Assembly: GCA_011523845.1 (NCBI GenBank)
Contig: WTFV01000100.1
Span: forward strand, 1 to 64,000
Reading direction: 5' to 3'
DNA from: Acidobacteriota bacterium
GTDB taxonomy: Bacteria > Acidobacteriota > Vicinamibacteria > Vicinamibacterales > UBA8438
DNA length: 64,000 bases
The translations under genes were made by a program, and so were the position numbers. Under the pieces are notes generated by a model that was not told where the DNA came from, did no database searches, and worked only from the letters and a program-made list of their open reading frames with translations. This document shows, piece by piece, positions 43,354 to 52,705 of this stretch (the stretch's first letter is position 1; each line of letters opens with the position of its first letter).

Positions 43354-44564
43354 TCCCGAGACTTTGCGGTGCGGAGTACCTCGGCGAGTACAGGATCTTC
43401 TTGACGTTCGAGGACGGCAAGAGAGGGGTCATCGATCTCCGGGATGAACTGTGGGGGGAGATATTCGAGCCGTTGCGGGACGTCGGGTTGTTCCGGCGCT
43501 TCCGGTTCGATGCCGAGCTCGACACCATCGTCTGGCCGACCGGTGCCGATCTGTCCCCGGAGTACCTGTACGAGAACGCCGTCACCGACGAACCTCGACC
43601 GGCCGTGGACTCCGCGGCCGAGCAGCCCTTCTTCCCGGTCTCGAAGGTGCGCGTCCGCGCGGCGGATACCGGACACACGTTCAGGCGGCACTGGGCCGTC
43701 GTGTCGGACGATACGAGGGAGATTTTCTCCATCGTGACCGAGGACTACCGGCTGGTGTCGAACCTGCGGGCGTACGGGCTCGGCCACCGGGCGTTCGCGC
43801 TCGTCTTCGGCGGCGATGCAGCCGCCCGGCTGAAGGTCTTCAACGTCACCATGCCGGCCACGCGGTCGTGGGCGCACATGGACCTGACGGCGGAGGGCCT
43901 CGAGTTCGCGCCGGTGGACAAGGACCCATGGCTCCCGTTCCTGCGGGTAACCAACAGCTACAACCGCAGTCGCGCGCTCGCGTTCACCGTCGGGGTCTGC
44001 CGGTCGATCTGCACCAACGGCATGATCTTCGGCGAGCAGTCGCTCAAGCTGAAGGTCACGCATGCGACGGACGTGGACATCGAACGCCGTGTCGTCGAGG
44101 CGTTCGCGCACCGGCGGTTCGACGTGGCCGGATGCCGGGACAAGCTCGACAAGCTGACGCGGCTGTCGGTGCCGGCGGAACGGTTCCTGGCGGGGATACT
44201 GGAGATCCTCGATGTGAAGCCGCCGGCAGAGCTTCCGCGGAACGCTGCGCGCCGGGACGGGTGGTTGCGCCTGGGCCCCTGCCTGCGCGGTCTGGGCGAC
44301 AAGTACTGCAAGGAACTCGGCGCCACGGCGTACGCGCTGCTCAACGCTGCAACGGAGTATGCGCGTGACTCGAACGCGCCCCTGATGAATCCGGCGCGCG
44401 TCGACGCGCTTCAGTTTCGATGCGGTAGTTGGGTCGACAAGGTGCTCAAGCGCTATGGGCCGGCGCTGGCGTCCCGGCCCGTCGTCGACTTCAGGCCCGG
44501 CAGCATGAATGCCGCCGGAAGGCTTGCGGCTTGGGCTGTCGGCCCCGAGCAATCCGATCGCTGA
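43350..44564 (+). CDS. DUF2442-DUF932 fusion protein
   Basis: A 404-residue protein in overlap with the DUF4276 gene. Residues about 1-85 are DUF2442-like (YRIFLTFEDGKRGVIDLRDEL, EPLRDVGLFRRFRFDAEL, IVWPTGADLSPEYLYE). Residues about 110-385 are DUF932 (VSDDTREIFSIVTEDYRLVSNL, MDLTAEGLEFAPVDKDPWLPFLRVTNSYNRSRALAFTVG, SICTNGMIFG, LGDKYCKELGATAYALLNAATEYA). DUF932 proteins are known from phages and plasmids. DUF2442 is usually a small stand-alone antitoxin-like protein. I have not seen the two fused before, though I cannot check databases. Function is unknown. Confidence 0.75.
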   Translation: MIPRLCGAEYLGEYRIFLTFEDGKRGVIDLRDELWGEIFEPLRDVGLFRRFRFDAELDTIVWPTGADLSPEYLYENAVTDEPRPAVDSAAEQPFFPVSKVRVRAADTGHTFRRHWAVVSDDTREIFSIVTEDYRLVSNLRAYGLGHRAFALVFGGDAAARLKVFNVTMPATRSWAHMDLTAEGLEFAPVDKDPWLPFLRVTNSYNRSRALAFTVGVCRSICTNGMIFGEQSLKLKVTHATDVDIERRVVEAFAHRRFDVAGCRDKLDKLTRLSVPAERFLAGILEILDVKPPAELPRNAARRDGWLRLGPCLRGLGDKYCKELGATAYALLNAATEYARDSNAPLMNPARVDALQFRCGSWVDKVLKRYGPALASRPVVDFRPGSMNAAGRLAAWAVGPEQSDR

Positions 44565-44586
44565 TGCCAGACTTGGAGGTGTGCAC

Positions 44587-44811
44587 GTGGAGGATCGAAT
44601 CACGGTATCCGTAGACGCCGACGTCGCGGACGCGTACCGCGCGGTCTCGGACGGCGACCGCCGCAAGCTGGACCTGCTGATCAACCTGCGTTTGCGAGAA
44701 GCGACGCAGTCCGAACAGACGCTGCGCGACATCATGCGGGACATCAGCCGGAACGCGCAACGGCGTGGGCTGACGCCGGAGATCCTGCAGTCCATCCTGA
44801 ACGAAGACTGA
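44587..44811 (+). CDS. Antitoxin-like protein, partner of decayed PIN toxin
   Basis: A 74-residue protein from a GTG with a GGAGG ribosome-binding site (an in-frame GTG at 44581 is possible). It begins VEDRITVSVDADVADAYRAVSDGDRRKLDLLINLRL and continues through helical TLRDIMRDISRNAQRRGLTPEILQSIL. It resembles antitoxins that precede PIN toxins of the COG1569 kind. The neighbouring toxin is truncated, so this gene may be an orphan. Confidence 0.65.
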   Translation: MEDRITVSVDADVADAYRAVSDGDRRKLDLLINLRLREATQSEQTLRDIMRDISRNAQRRGLTPEILQSILNED

Positions 44812-44935
44812 TGCGCGTCGTCCTCGACACGAACGTCGTTGTGAGCGCTCTGCTCTTCGGTGCGTCCGTGCCGGGAAGAGCGTTCGTTCGGGTGCTGGAG
44901 CGCGGCACGATCCTGGTCTCCAGGTCGCTCGTCAG
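44811..44935 (+). pseudogene. PIN-domain toxin, truncated
   Basis: From ATG 44811 (overlapping the antitoxin stop by one base) the first about 42 residues are a PIN domain: MRVVLDTNVVVSALLFGASV with the catalytic Asp, then FVRVLERGTILVSRSLV. After that the frame becomes Pro/Gly/Arg-rich and unlike any PIN, and the three later catalytic acids are missing. A deletion or frameshift has removed the rest. Confidence 0.7.
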
Positions 44936-45039
44936 CGCCGGTCCGGCGCCGCCGGGGGGCTCCGAGGCGCTCCGAGGCGACCACGTGATGGGGGCGTGCA
45001 CGTCGCCGGGCGGCGGACGGACTGACAGAGGAAGGGAAC

Positions 45040-45324
45040 ATGATCGAGGCAGTGGATGTAGAGCCGCGGGATGGTTACCGCATCTGGCTCCGGTACTCGG
45101 ACGGCGCGTCCGGCGAAGTGGACCTGTCCGACATGGCCGGACGGGGAGTCTTCAAGGTCTGGGCGGACCGCGTCTTCTTCGAGAAGGTGCATGTCTCCGA
45201 CCACGGGTCGATCGCCTGGAGCGACGACATCGAGCTGTGCGCGGATGCGCTGTACATGGAGCTGACCGGCAAGTCTGCCGAAGAGCTGTTTCCCGCCCTC
45301 GGAGACCGGGCCGTCGATGCCTGA
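45040..45324 (+). CDS. DUF2442 protein coupled to SIR2 gene
   Basis: A 94-residue protein with a GAGGAAGGG ribosome-binding site. IEAVDVEPRDGYRIWLRYSDGASGEVDLSDMAGRGVFKVWADRVFFEKVHV and GSIAWSDDIELCADALYMELTG match DUF2442. The family is small and often found in toxin-antitoxin-like pairs. Its last 8 bases overlap the start of the SIR2 protein in another frame, so translation is coupled. A role as accessory or antitoxin of the SIR2 effector is inferred from this arrangement only. Confidence 0.75.
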   Translation: MIEAVDVEPRDGYRIWLRYSDGASGEVDLSDMAGRGVFKVWADRVFFEKVHVSDHGSIAWSDDIELCADALYMELTGKSAEELFPALGDRAVDA

Positions 45325-48300
45325 GGCGAACGATCCCGTGAGCGGCGTTTCCGGTGATGGTCCGTCGCGGCGGTTCCGTTTACCAAGTCGGGTGAAGTCC
45401 GCGTTGCGCGACGGCAGGCTTGTCGTCTTCGCCGGTGCCGGCGTCTCGATGGGAGAACCGGCGCGCCTGCCTGACTTCGAATCGCTGGCGCGTGCGATCT
45501 CGACAGGCACCGGCGAGAGCCGGAACGATGATGAACCGGTAGATCGCTTTCTCGGCCGACTGAAAGACAAGGGGACGAAAGTACACGAGCTGGCGGCTGA
45601 AGTGCTGTCGGGAAAGGATCTGACGTCCACGGCGCTCCATCGGGACTTGCTGCGGCTCTATTCCGACGCCAACCGGGTACGCATCGTCACCACCAACTTC
45701 GACCTTCTGTTCGAGCAGGCTGCGACGGATCTGTTCGACACTGCGCCGGACGCGTTTCGGGGGCCGGCGCTTCCTTTGGGTGACGATTTTCAGGGCATCG
45801 TCCACGTCCACGGCGCCGTCAACCGGCCAGGGGACATGGTGCTCACGGATGCCGACTTCGGCCGGGCGTACTTGACTGAAGGCTGGGCTCGCCGGTTTCT
45901 CGCCGGGTTGTTCCGCGAGTTCACCGTTCTCTTCGTCGGCTACGGACACAACGATACCGTCATGAACTATCTGGCCCGTGCGCTGCGGGCGACCCGCGAG
46001 CGCCTGCGGTTCGCGTTGATCGGGGAGAAGCAGCTCGATCCGCAAAGATGGAAGATGCTCGGTATCGAACCAGTCGACTACCGCCAATCGGCCGAGGATG
46101 ATCACCTTGCGCTGGAAGAAGGCGTTGCGCGGTTGGCCGAGCTGGCCACGCGCGGGATACTGGACTGCCGGCGGGAGATATCTGCACTGGCGAGGAAGCC
46201 GCCGCCCATAGGCGGAGAAGAAATCGACATCACTGATGAAGCGCTCACGGATCCGGTGAAGACGCGTTTCTTCACGAAGGCGGCGACTCTGCCCGGCTGG
46301 ATCGACTGGCTCGATCACCATCACAAGATCGACGCGCTCTTCGGCCATGGCCCGCTCGAGGAACGGGATGTCGATCTGGCGGAGTGGTTGGCGAAGGGGT
46401 TCGCGCACGACCATGCCGACATCCTCTTCCTGTTGATCGTCCGGCATGACATGCGCCTGCATCCCCGCCTCTGGTGGGATCTGGGACGGGAGATTGGGGA
46501 TTCCAAGGGAGACCTGCAGGACAAGACGGTTCTGTCACGCTGGATTTCGATGCTGCTCGCCACGGCGCCGAGGCATACCGGCGCTCGGAGAGACGATGAA
46601 CGTCGCTTCGTCCTGCTGGGGCTGGGGCAACGCTGCGCCAGGCACGGCATGGTCGACGATCTGCTGTGTGTCTTCGATGCGATGGCGCAGAGTCGTCTTT
46701 CGCTCAAGCAGGGCTTCGCTTGGCCTGACGCCGACGGCCACAGACCACGTTCGTCAATCGATGTGGAAACGGCGCTGATCGGCGACCACCGTACGCTCAA
46801 TGAACTCTGGGGCGAACTGAAAGCTAACCTGAGTCAGGTCGCGGAGCCCCTGCTTGGGAGGCTCGTCAAGCGTCTGGAGGAGCAGTACGCCACGCTGCGT
46901 GCCTGGCAGCAGGCCAGTCCCCAATGGGAGCCGGCGAACTTTCATCGGTCCGCGATCGAGCCCCACGACCAGGACAAACTTCGTGAACCTGTCGACGTGA
47001 TCATCGACGCTGTCCGCGACTGTCTCGAATGGCTGGCGGCGAACGATGGGGGCGCCGCCGCGCGGTGGTGCGACCAACTCGCGCGTGCTGACGCGCCGTT
47101 GCTTCGTCGATTGGCGGCACACGGGATCTACTCGCGCGCCGACCTGTCGCCGGACGCGAAAATCGATTGGCTGCGCGCGAATACCGATATACACGACGTC
47201 GCGGCGCGTCACGAGATATTTCGGGTGGCGCACCAGGCGTATCCTGAATCCAGTACAGGGCGCCGCAAGAAGTTCCTGGAAGCCGTGCTCGCATACCGCT
47301 GGCCGAAGGAGGACGATCCCGACAGGGATGGGCGTACGTCGTATTGCCATTTCAACTGGCTGTACTGGCTTCACACGGCGGCGCCCGATTGCGATCTCGT
47401 AAAGCAGAGGCTGGACGAAGTGCGGGCGCGGTATCCGGAGTTCAAGCCGAGGGAAGGCCCTGATTTCAGTCACTATTCCGGTGATTGGACGGAGCTGCCG
47501 TATCAGAGCCCGTGGACCGCGGACGAATTGCTGGCGCGTTCGGTCGCCGAGTGGGTGCCGCAACTGTTGGCATTCCGGCAAACCGACCTCGATGGTCCCG
47601 ATCGCATCGGGTTGCTGGAAGCGATCCGGGATGCGGTGAACCGTAATTTCGAGTGGGGAATCGACTTGGCCGATGCGCTGGCGGATGCCGGCGCGTGGGA
47701 CGCGGATCTCTGGCGGACCCTGCTGCGCGCGTGGGCTGAGATGGATCTCGACGAGACCCGGCGGCGTCGAGTGATCGAGCGAATGAAGTCGACGGAGCTG
47801 TATTCGAAGCATGACCGCGACATCGCCGAAGCGATCCGCACGCTGGTGAGAGGCAGAGACATACCGCATGTTACGAATCTGCTCCCGTTGGCCAACTCGG
47901 TGGCCTCGGCCTTGTGGCGTCATCTCGACCGAGAGGAGCGGCCCGACGAACAGGAAGACCGGTTGACGCCCGATCTTGGTTCGGGCACGCCACAGCGTCG
48001 AGACTGGCTGCAGATGGCCGACAGCCACACGGCGGGAGTAATCGCCGACTACTGGTTGCGTTCGCTGTCGGCTTGGCGTCAGCAACAGGACCCCGCACCG
48101 GACGCGCTCACGGGACAGTACCGCGATGCGCTGTCCGAGATCGTTCAGGACCGCACGCTGGCCGGAAGACTCGGCCGAACGATTCTCGCCAGTCAGTTTC
48201 CTTTTCTTGCGGCCGCCGACGAGGCGTGGACGCGAGAGAACCTCGTTCCATGTTTCGGCATGGAGCACGGCGCGGACGAGTTTCAGGCCGCCTGGGACGG

Positions 48301-48943
48301 TTTTCTCCGGCGCGGATTCCTCGATCCCACGGTGGCGGAGCTGATGGAGGACGCGATCCGGAACGCGGTTCGGCAGATTCGCGGCGAGCTTGCGGGCCGA
48401 GAAGAGCGTTTCGTGCGGTACTACACGAGCATGGTGGGTTCTTTCGTTGCGGATCCGTTCAGCGACTGGATTCCACTCCTGTTCGAACACGGTGATGAGA
48501 CGAGACTCCAATTTGCAGGAGCGGTGGAGCAGGAACTTCGCGGCATGACCGAGGATGAGAGGCGCGAATGGTGGCGGCGATGGCTCAAGCGCTATTGGGA
48601 AGGCCGCCTGCAGGGGGTGCCGGTGGCGGTGGACCCGAGTGAAACGGAACCGATGCTCGAGTGGCTGCCGCTCCTGTCGGCGGACTTTCCAGAGGCGGTG
48701 GAGTTGGCGATCCGGATGCCGGTGGCCCCCTTGCAGCGCGGCACGCTCATCTACTACCTGCACGAGCTGGAGTTGCGGTACGGAGAGGCGATGGCGCGCC
48801 TGTCGATCTGGCTGGGCGGCGGCGTGGTCCCGCTTCACATGTGGCATCACGGAAGGGAGTTGATTGATGATGTGCTTGAAACAGGTCTTTCTTCGGAACT
48901 CGAACGCGGATTGAAGGAACTTGTCGCGAAGCTCGATTTGTGA
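45317..48943 (+). CDS. Defence sirtuin: SIR2-like domain with DUF4020 C-terminus
   Basis: A 1,208-residue protein. Residues about 25-260 are a SIR2-like NADase domain: RLVVFAGAGVSMG (nucleotide loop), RIVTTNFDLLFE (catalytic Asn-Phe-Asp), GIVHVHGAVN (catalytic His) and VLFVGYGHNDTVM. The following roughly 900 residues are helical and fit the DUF4020-type C-terminus; the final part reads LYSDANRV-independent repeats of Trp-rich helices (EWWRRWLKRYWEGRL, EPMLEWLPLLSADFPEAVELA). Large SIR2 proteins of this layout (Dsr-like) deplete NAD+ upon phage infection. Whether this one cuts NAD+ is inferred from the intact catalytic residues. Confidence 0.85.
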   Translation: MPEANDPVSGVSGDGPSRRFRLPSRVKSALRDGRLVVFAGAGVSMGEPARLPDFESLARAISTGTGESRNDDEPVDRFLGRLKDKGTKVHELAAEVLSGKDLTSTALHRDLLRLYSDANRVRIVTTNFDLLFEQAATDLFDTAPDAFRGPALPLGDDFQGIVHVHGAVNRPGDMVLTDADFGRAYLTEGWARRFLAGLFREFTVLFVGYGHNDTVMNYLARALRATRERLRFALIGEKQLDPQRWKMLGIEPVDYRQSAEDDHLALEEGVARLAELATRGILDCRREISALARKPPPIGGEEIDITDEALTDPVKTRFFTKAATLPGWIDWLDHHHKIDALFGHGPLEERDVDLAEWLAKGFAHDHADILFLLIVRHDMRLHPRLWWDLGREIGDSKGDLQDKTVLSRWISMLLATAPRHTGARRDDERRFVLLGLGQRCARHGMVDDLLCVFDAMAQSRLSLKQGFAWPDADGHRPRSSIDVETALIGDHRTLNELWGELKANLSQVAEPLLGRLVKRLEEQYATLRAWQQASPQWEPANFHRSAIEPHDQDKLREPVDVIIDAVRDCLEWLAANDGGAAARWCDQLARADAPLLRRLAAHGIYSRADLSPDAKIDWLRANTDIHDVAARHEIFRVAHQAYPESSTGRRKKFLEAVLAYRWPKEDDPDRDGRTSYCHFNWLYWLHTAAPDCDLVKQRLDEVRARYPEFKPREGPDFSHYSGDWTELPYQSPWTADELLARSVAEWVPQLLAFRQTDLDGPDRIGLLEAIRDAVNRNFEWGIDLADALADAGAWDADLWRTLLRAWAEMDLDETRRRRVIERMKSTELYSKHDRDIAEAIRTLVRGRDIPHVTNLLPLANSVASALWRHLDREERPDEQEDRLTPDLGSGTPQRRDWLQMADSHTAGVIADYWLRSLSAWRQQQDPAPDALTGQYRDALSEIVQDRTLAGRLGRTILASQFPFLAAADEAWTRENLVPCFGMEHGADEFQAAWDGFLRRGFLDPTVAELMEDAIRNAVRQIRGELAGREERFVRYYTSMVGSFVADPFSDWIPLLFEHGDETRLQFAGAVEQELRGMTEDERREWWRRWLKRYWEGRLQGVPVAVDPSETEPMLEWLPLLSADFPEAVELAIRMPVAPLQRGTLIYYLHELELRYGEAMARLSIWLGGGVVPLHMWHHGRELIDDVLETGLSSELERGLKELVAKLDL

Positions 48944-48950
48944 ATGAACA

Positions 48951-51900
48951 ATGAGGGTGGACCCAGTCATGCCGCTGTCCGCTGACCTGCGCAACCGGCT
49001 CGCCGCGACCGTCAAGGCCGCGCGGCGCGTGGGCGAACCCGGCGCCCGCAACGCGCTCGGCATGCTCGCGGTCGGCGACGTCCGCGCGCACCCGTCGATG
49101 TCCCCGGCGGAACAGGACCTGCGGCGCCGCCTGCGGGCGCACGGACGCCAGCTCGGGGACGGACGCAACTCGCAGACCGGCGAACAGAAGACCGACCGCC
49201 TCGCCCACGAGGTGGCCTACGAGCACTGGCACCGGATGCTGTTCGCACGCTTCCTGGCGGAGAACGATCTCCTGATCGAACCGGAATCGGGCGTCGCCGT
49301 GTCGTTGGCCGACTGCGAAGAGCTGGCGCGCGAGCAGGGGCAGGACCGCTGGACGCTGGCCGGCCGCTTCGCCGAGTCGATGCTGCCGCGGATCTTCCGG
49401 AGCGACGATCCGGCGCTCGCCGTCAGGCTGGCGCCGGAGACGCGACAGGAACTGGAGCGGTTGGTCGAGGCGCTGCCGGCCGACGTCTTCACCGCGCGCG
49501 ACGCCCTGGGCTGGACCTATCAGTATTGGCAGGCGGAGCGGAAGGACGCGGTCAACAAGAGCGGCGTCAAGATCGGCGCCGACGAGCTGCCCGCCGTGAC
49601 GCAGCTCTTCACCGAGCGCTACATGGTGCTGTTCCTGTTGCACAACACCGTCGGCGCGTGGCGCGCGGGCCGGATCCTGGCCGCGCAACCGGAACTCGCC
49701 GCGACCGCCGCGAGCGAGGGCGAGTTGCGGCAGGCGGTGCGCCTGGAAGCGGGCGGGGGCTACGACTTCTCGTACCTGCGATTCGTGCGTGAGCCGCGGA
49801 ACAGAGACGAAGCGGAGCAATCGACAGGGCTCTGGCGGCCAGCGGCCGGACGCTTCGAGGGCTGGCCCCGCACGGCGGCCGACCTCCGCGTGTTCGATCC
49901 CTGCTGCGGCAGCGGCCACTTCCTGATCGAGTGCCTCGATCTGCTGGTCCGCCTGCGCATGGAGGAGGAACGGCTCGCACCGGGCGCCGCAATCGACGCC
50001 GTGTTGCGGGACAACCTGTTCGGTCTGGAGATCGATCCGCGCTGCACGCAGATCGCCGCCTTCAACCTGGCGTTGACCGCGTGGACCTCGCCCGATGCGG
50101 GCGGCTATCGGCGCCTGCCGGACCTGAATCTCGCCTGTTCCGGATTGGCGCCCAACGCCCCCCGCGACGAGTGGACCCGGTTGTCGGACGATGCGGCCGA
50201 CGCCGGAGGACTGCCCCCGAAGCGCGACCTGCTCGGCGTCGAGGACACGCTGATGTCCGCGCCGCTGCGCAACAGCCTCGGCGCGCTGCACGACCTCTTC
50301 GCCCAGGCCCCGGTGCTCGGCTCGCTCATCGATCCGCACATCGTGGAGGCGGATCTCTACCAGCACGACTACGAGTCGGTGCGCGTGCTGCTGGGTGCCC
50401 TGCTGGACCGGGAACGCGGCAGCGACGAGCAGACCGAGCGCGCCGTGGCGGCCCAGGGGATGGCGCGCGCCGCGGAGCTGCTGGCCGGCCGCTATCACCT
50501 GGTCATCACCAACGTGCCCTACCTTGCGCGCGGCAAGCAGAGCGACGTGCTGAAGCAATTCGCCCAGGACCGGCACACGGCTGCGAAAGCCGATCTCGCC
50601 ACGTTGTTCGTCTCGCGGATCTTCGGCTGGCTCGACAAGCATGGCGTGCAGGCGGTGGTGACGCCGCAGAACTGGCTGTTCCTGACGAGCTACAAGAAGC
50701 TCCGCGAGAAGCTGTTGAAACGGCGGACGTGGAACTTGGTTGCTCGGCTGGGGCCGGGCGCGTTCGAGACGATTGGCGGGCATGTCGTGAACGTCGCGTT
50801 GAACGTGTTGTCCGCGGACAGGCCGGCACGTGACTGGCGGATGGCGGGTATAGATGTATCTGCGCTGCGCGACGCACGCGCGATCCCGGTGAAGGAAAAA
50901 GCAGCACTTCTCCGTGGTACAGCGCGAGATGGCAGGGCCACAATAGTATCGCAGTCGGCAGTGGCTCGCAATCCAAATGCTGCAATTCAATTTGCTCCTG
51001 GAAGCCACTCCTCCCTGCTTGGAAACTACGCAGACACATGGCAGGGAATTGTGACGTGTGATGACAATAGGTTCATCAGGAACCATTGGGAAGTGAGGTT
51101 TCCGAATGAAGAATGGAACCGCCTTCAGCAGCCCCCACAGGCAACGACGTCATTTGGCGGAAAGCACGCCGTAATTTATTGGCAACGAGGTGTCGGAGCT
51201 CTTCACAGAGATTCCCGTGCGCATAACTTTCCGACGCCATCTGCCTTGGGGAGAGACGGAGTGGCGGTGCAACGCATGAATGAGATGAATGCTTCAATTA
51301 TGAACGGCGAGATATTCGGCGATCATGTTGCGCCAATTGTGCCGAGTGACGCATGTCTGCTCGCGCCCATCTGGTGCTTCGCGAAATCATCCGTATTAGC
51401 TCAGGGAGTGCGACGGATCGATCCACAAGTCAAGATCTCGGTTGGCAGCCTACTGAGTGTTGCATTCGATTCTCGTCATTGGCAGGAAGTGGCTGCCGAG
51501 GAGTTCCCGAACGGTCTTCCTGAGCCGTATTCCGATGATCCAACCCAGTGGATCTTCCACGGCCACCCGTGCGGCAGTGTCGTATGGGACAAGAATGCCA
51601 AGCTCTTGGCTCACGGCCCCCAGCGGTTCGACGCAACCGTCCTCCAAGTGGCGGTCGCGCGCCTGCTCGGGTACTGTTGGCCTGCCGAACAGGATTCCGA
51701 CCTGCATGTGGCCGCCGAAGTGCGCACGTGGGTTGAGCGATGCGAGGTCTTGGCTGAGCTCGCGGACACCGACGGCATCGCCTGTCTTTCCGCTATCGGC
51801 GGCGAACCGGCGGCCGCAGATAGGCTGCGTCAACTGTTGGCTGTTGCTTATGGAGCCAACTGGTCCGCGACCACGGAGCGGCGGCTCTTGGTCGCGGCGG

Positions 51901-52700
51901 CTGGAGGCAACGAGCCGGCCGATTCAATCGAAGCGTGGCTCCGCGACCGTTTCTTCGAGGAGCACTGTCAGCACTTTCATCAGCGCCCCTTCATCTGGCA
52001 CATCTGGGACGGACGCCGCGACGGATTCCATGCGCTGGTCAACTACCATCGCCTCGCGAGTTCGAGCGGCCAGGGACGCCGCACGCTCGAGGCGTTGACG
52101 TACAGCCATCTCGGAGACTGGATGGCGCGCCAGGAAGCGGACCGAGACCGGGGACTCGACGGAGCCGACGGACGACTTGCGGCTGCACAGGATCTTCAGG
52201 AACAGCTCAAGAAGATCATCGCTGGCGAGCCTCCGTGCGATCTCTTCGTCCGCTGGAAGCCTCTTGGCGAACAGTCGATCGGCTGGGAACCGGACATCAA
52301 CGACGGTGTTCGGACCAACATCCGCCCGTTTGTGTCAGCCGAGCTGTCTAGAGGAGGCCGGGCCGGCGCCGGTGTCCTACGCGCGAAGCCCAAGATCGCG
52401 TGGAAGAAGGACCGCGGGAAGGAAGCACTGAAGCCCGGCAAGCGCTGGAAGCCAGCGTGGACCCAGGACGATGACGACCGGCACACTGACGTCGATGAAG
52501 ATCGGGAGCTTCGCCCGCGGGAAGAGTACCCATGGTTCTGGAGTTGTCCCGGTGCCGGCTTGCTGGCCGAGCGTACGGATTTCCTCGGCGGCCCCGAGTT
52601 CGACGGTAACCGCTGGAACGATCTGCACTACACGAACGCGGTAAAGCGAGAAGCACGTGCCCAGCAGTTTGGAACCGGGAGTGGCATCGACCGGGAGTGA
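48951..52700 (+). CDS. pglX: BREX adenine-specific DNA methyltransferase PglX
   Basis: A 1,249-residue protein. Motif I (SAM binding) is FDPCCGSGHFLIE at about residues 314-326. Motif IV reads ITNVPYLARGKQ near 520, that is NVPY rather than the usual NPPY. VVTPQNWLFLTSYKKLREKLL is motif V-VIII. The specificity half contains LLGYCWP and VRTWVERCE. It ends with GWEPDINDGVRTNIRPF, YPWFWSCPGAGLLAER and GNRWNDLHYTNAVKREAR, typical PglX closing segments. It methylates an adenine in the BREX motif on host DNA. Its 3' end is duplicated about 4 kb downstream. It stands 9.2 kb from brxC instead of next to it. Confidence 0.87.
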   Translation: MRVDPVMPLSADLRNRLAATVKAARRVGEPGARNALGMLAVGDVRAHPSMSPAEQDLRRRLRAHGRQLGDGRNSQTGEQKTDRLAHEVAYEHWHRMLFARFLAENDLLIEPESGVAVSLADCEELAREQGQDRWTLAGRFAESMLPRIFRSDDPALAVRLAPETRQELERLVEALPADVFTARDALGWTYQYWQAERKDAVNKSGVKIGADELPAVTQLFTERYMVLFLLHNTVGAWRAGRILAAQPELAATAASEGELRQAVRLEAGGGYDFSYLRFVREPRNRDEAEQSTGLWRPAAGRFEGWPRTAADLRVFDPCCGSGHFLIECLDLLVRLRMEEERLAPGAAIDAVLRDNLFGLEIDPRCTQIAAFNLALTAWTSPDAGGYRRLPDLNLACSGLAPNAPRDEWTRLSDDAADAGGLPPKRDLLGVEDTLMSAPLRNSLGALHDLFAQAPVLGSLIDPHIVEADLYQHDYESVRVLLGALLDRERGSDEQTERAVAAQGMARAAELLAGRYHLVITNVPYLARGKQSDVLKQFAQDRHTAAKADLATLFVSRIFGWLDKHGVQAVVTPQNWLFLTSYKKLREKLLKRRTWNLVARLGPGAFETIGGHVVNVALNVLSADRPARDWRMAGIDVSALRDARAIPVKEKAALLRGTARDGRATIVSQSAVARNPNAAIQFAPGSHSSLLGNYADTWQGIVTCDDNRFIRNHWEVRFPNEEWNRLQQPPQATTSFGGKHAVIYWQRGVGALHRDSRAHNFPTPSALGRDGVAVQRMNEMNASIMNGEIFGDHVAPIVPSDACLLAPIWCFAKSSVLAQGVRRIDPQVKISVGSLLSVAFDSRHWQEVAAEEFPNGLPEPYSDDPTQWIFHGHPCGSVVWDKNAKLLAHGPQRFDATVLQVAVARLLGYCWPAEQDSDLHVAAEVRTWVERCEVLAELADTDGIACLSAIGGEPAAADRLRQLLAVAYGANWSATTERRLLVAAAGGNEPADSIEAWLRDRFFEEHCQHFHQRPFIWHIWDGRRDGFHALVNYHRLASSSGQGRRTLEALTYSHLGDWMARQEADRDRGLDGADGRLAAAQDLQEQLKKIIAGEPPCDLFVRWKPLGEQSIGWEPDINDGVRTNIRPFVSAELSRGGRAGAGVLRAKPKIAWKKDRGKEALKPGKRWKPAWTQDDDDRHTDVDEDRELRPREEYPWFWSCPGAGLLAERTDFLGGPEFDGNRWNDLHYTNAVKREARAQQFGTGSGIDRE
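52504..52662 (+). repeat. Copy 1 of duplicated pglX 3' end
   Basis: About 159 bp at the end of pglX, starting near GGGAGCTTCGCCCGCGGG. It matches 56539-56698 with roughly nine in ten bases identical by eye, and one single-base indel in the ACCC(A/GG)TGG stretch. The two copies are direct repeats. Confidence 0.85.
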
Positions 52701-52705
52701 CGGGC

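Noticed and set aside
46754..51086. Two long minus-strand frames opposite the SIR2 and pglX genes
   Set aside because: Antisense frames kept open by high GC; the + strand proteins have full motif sets.
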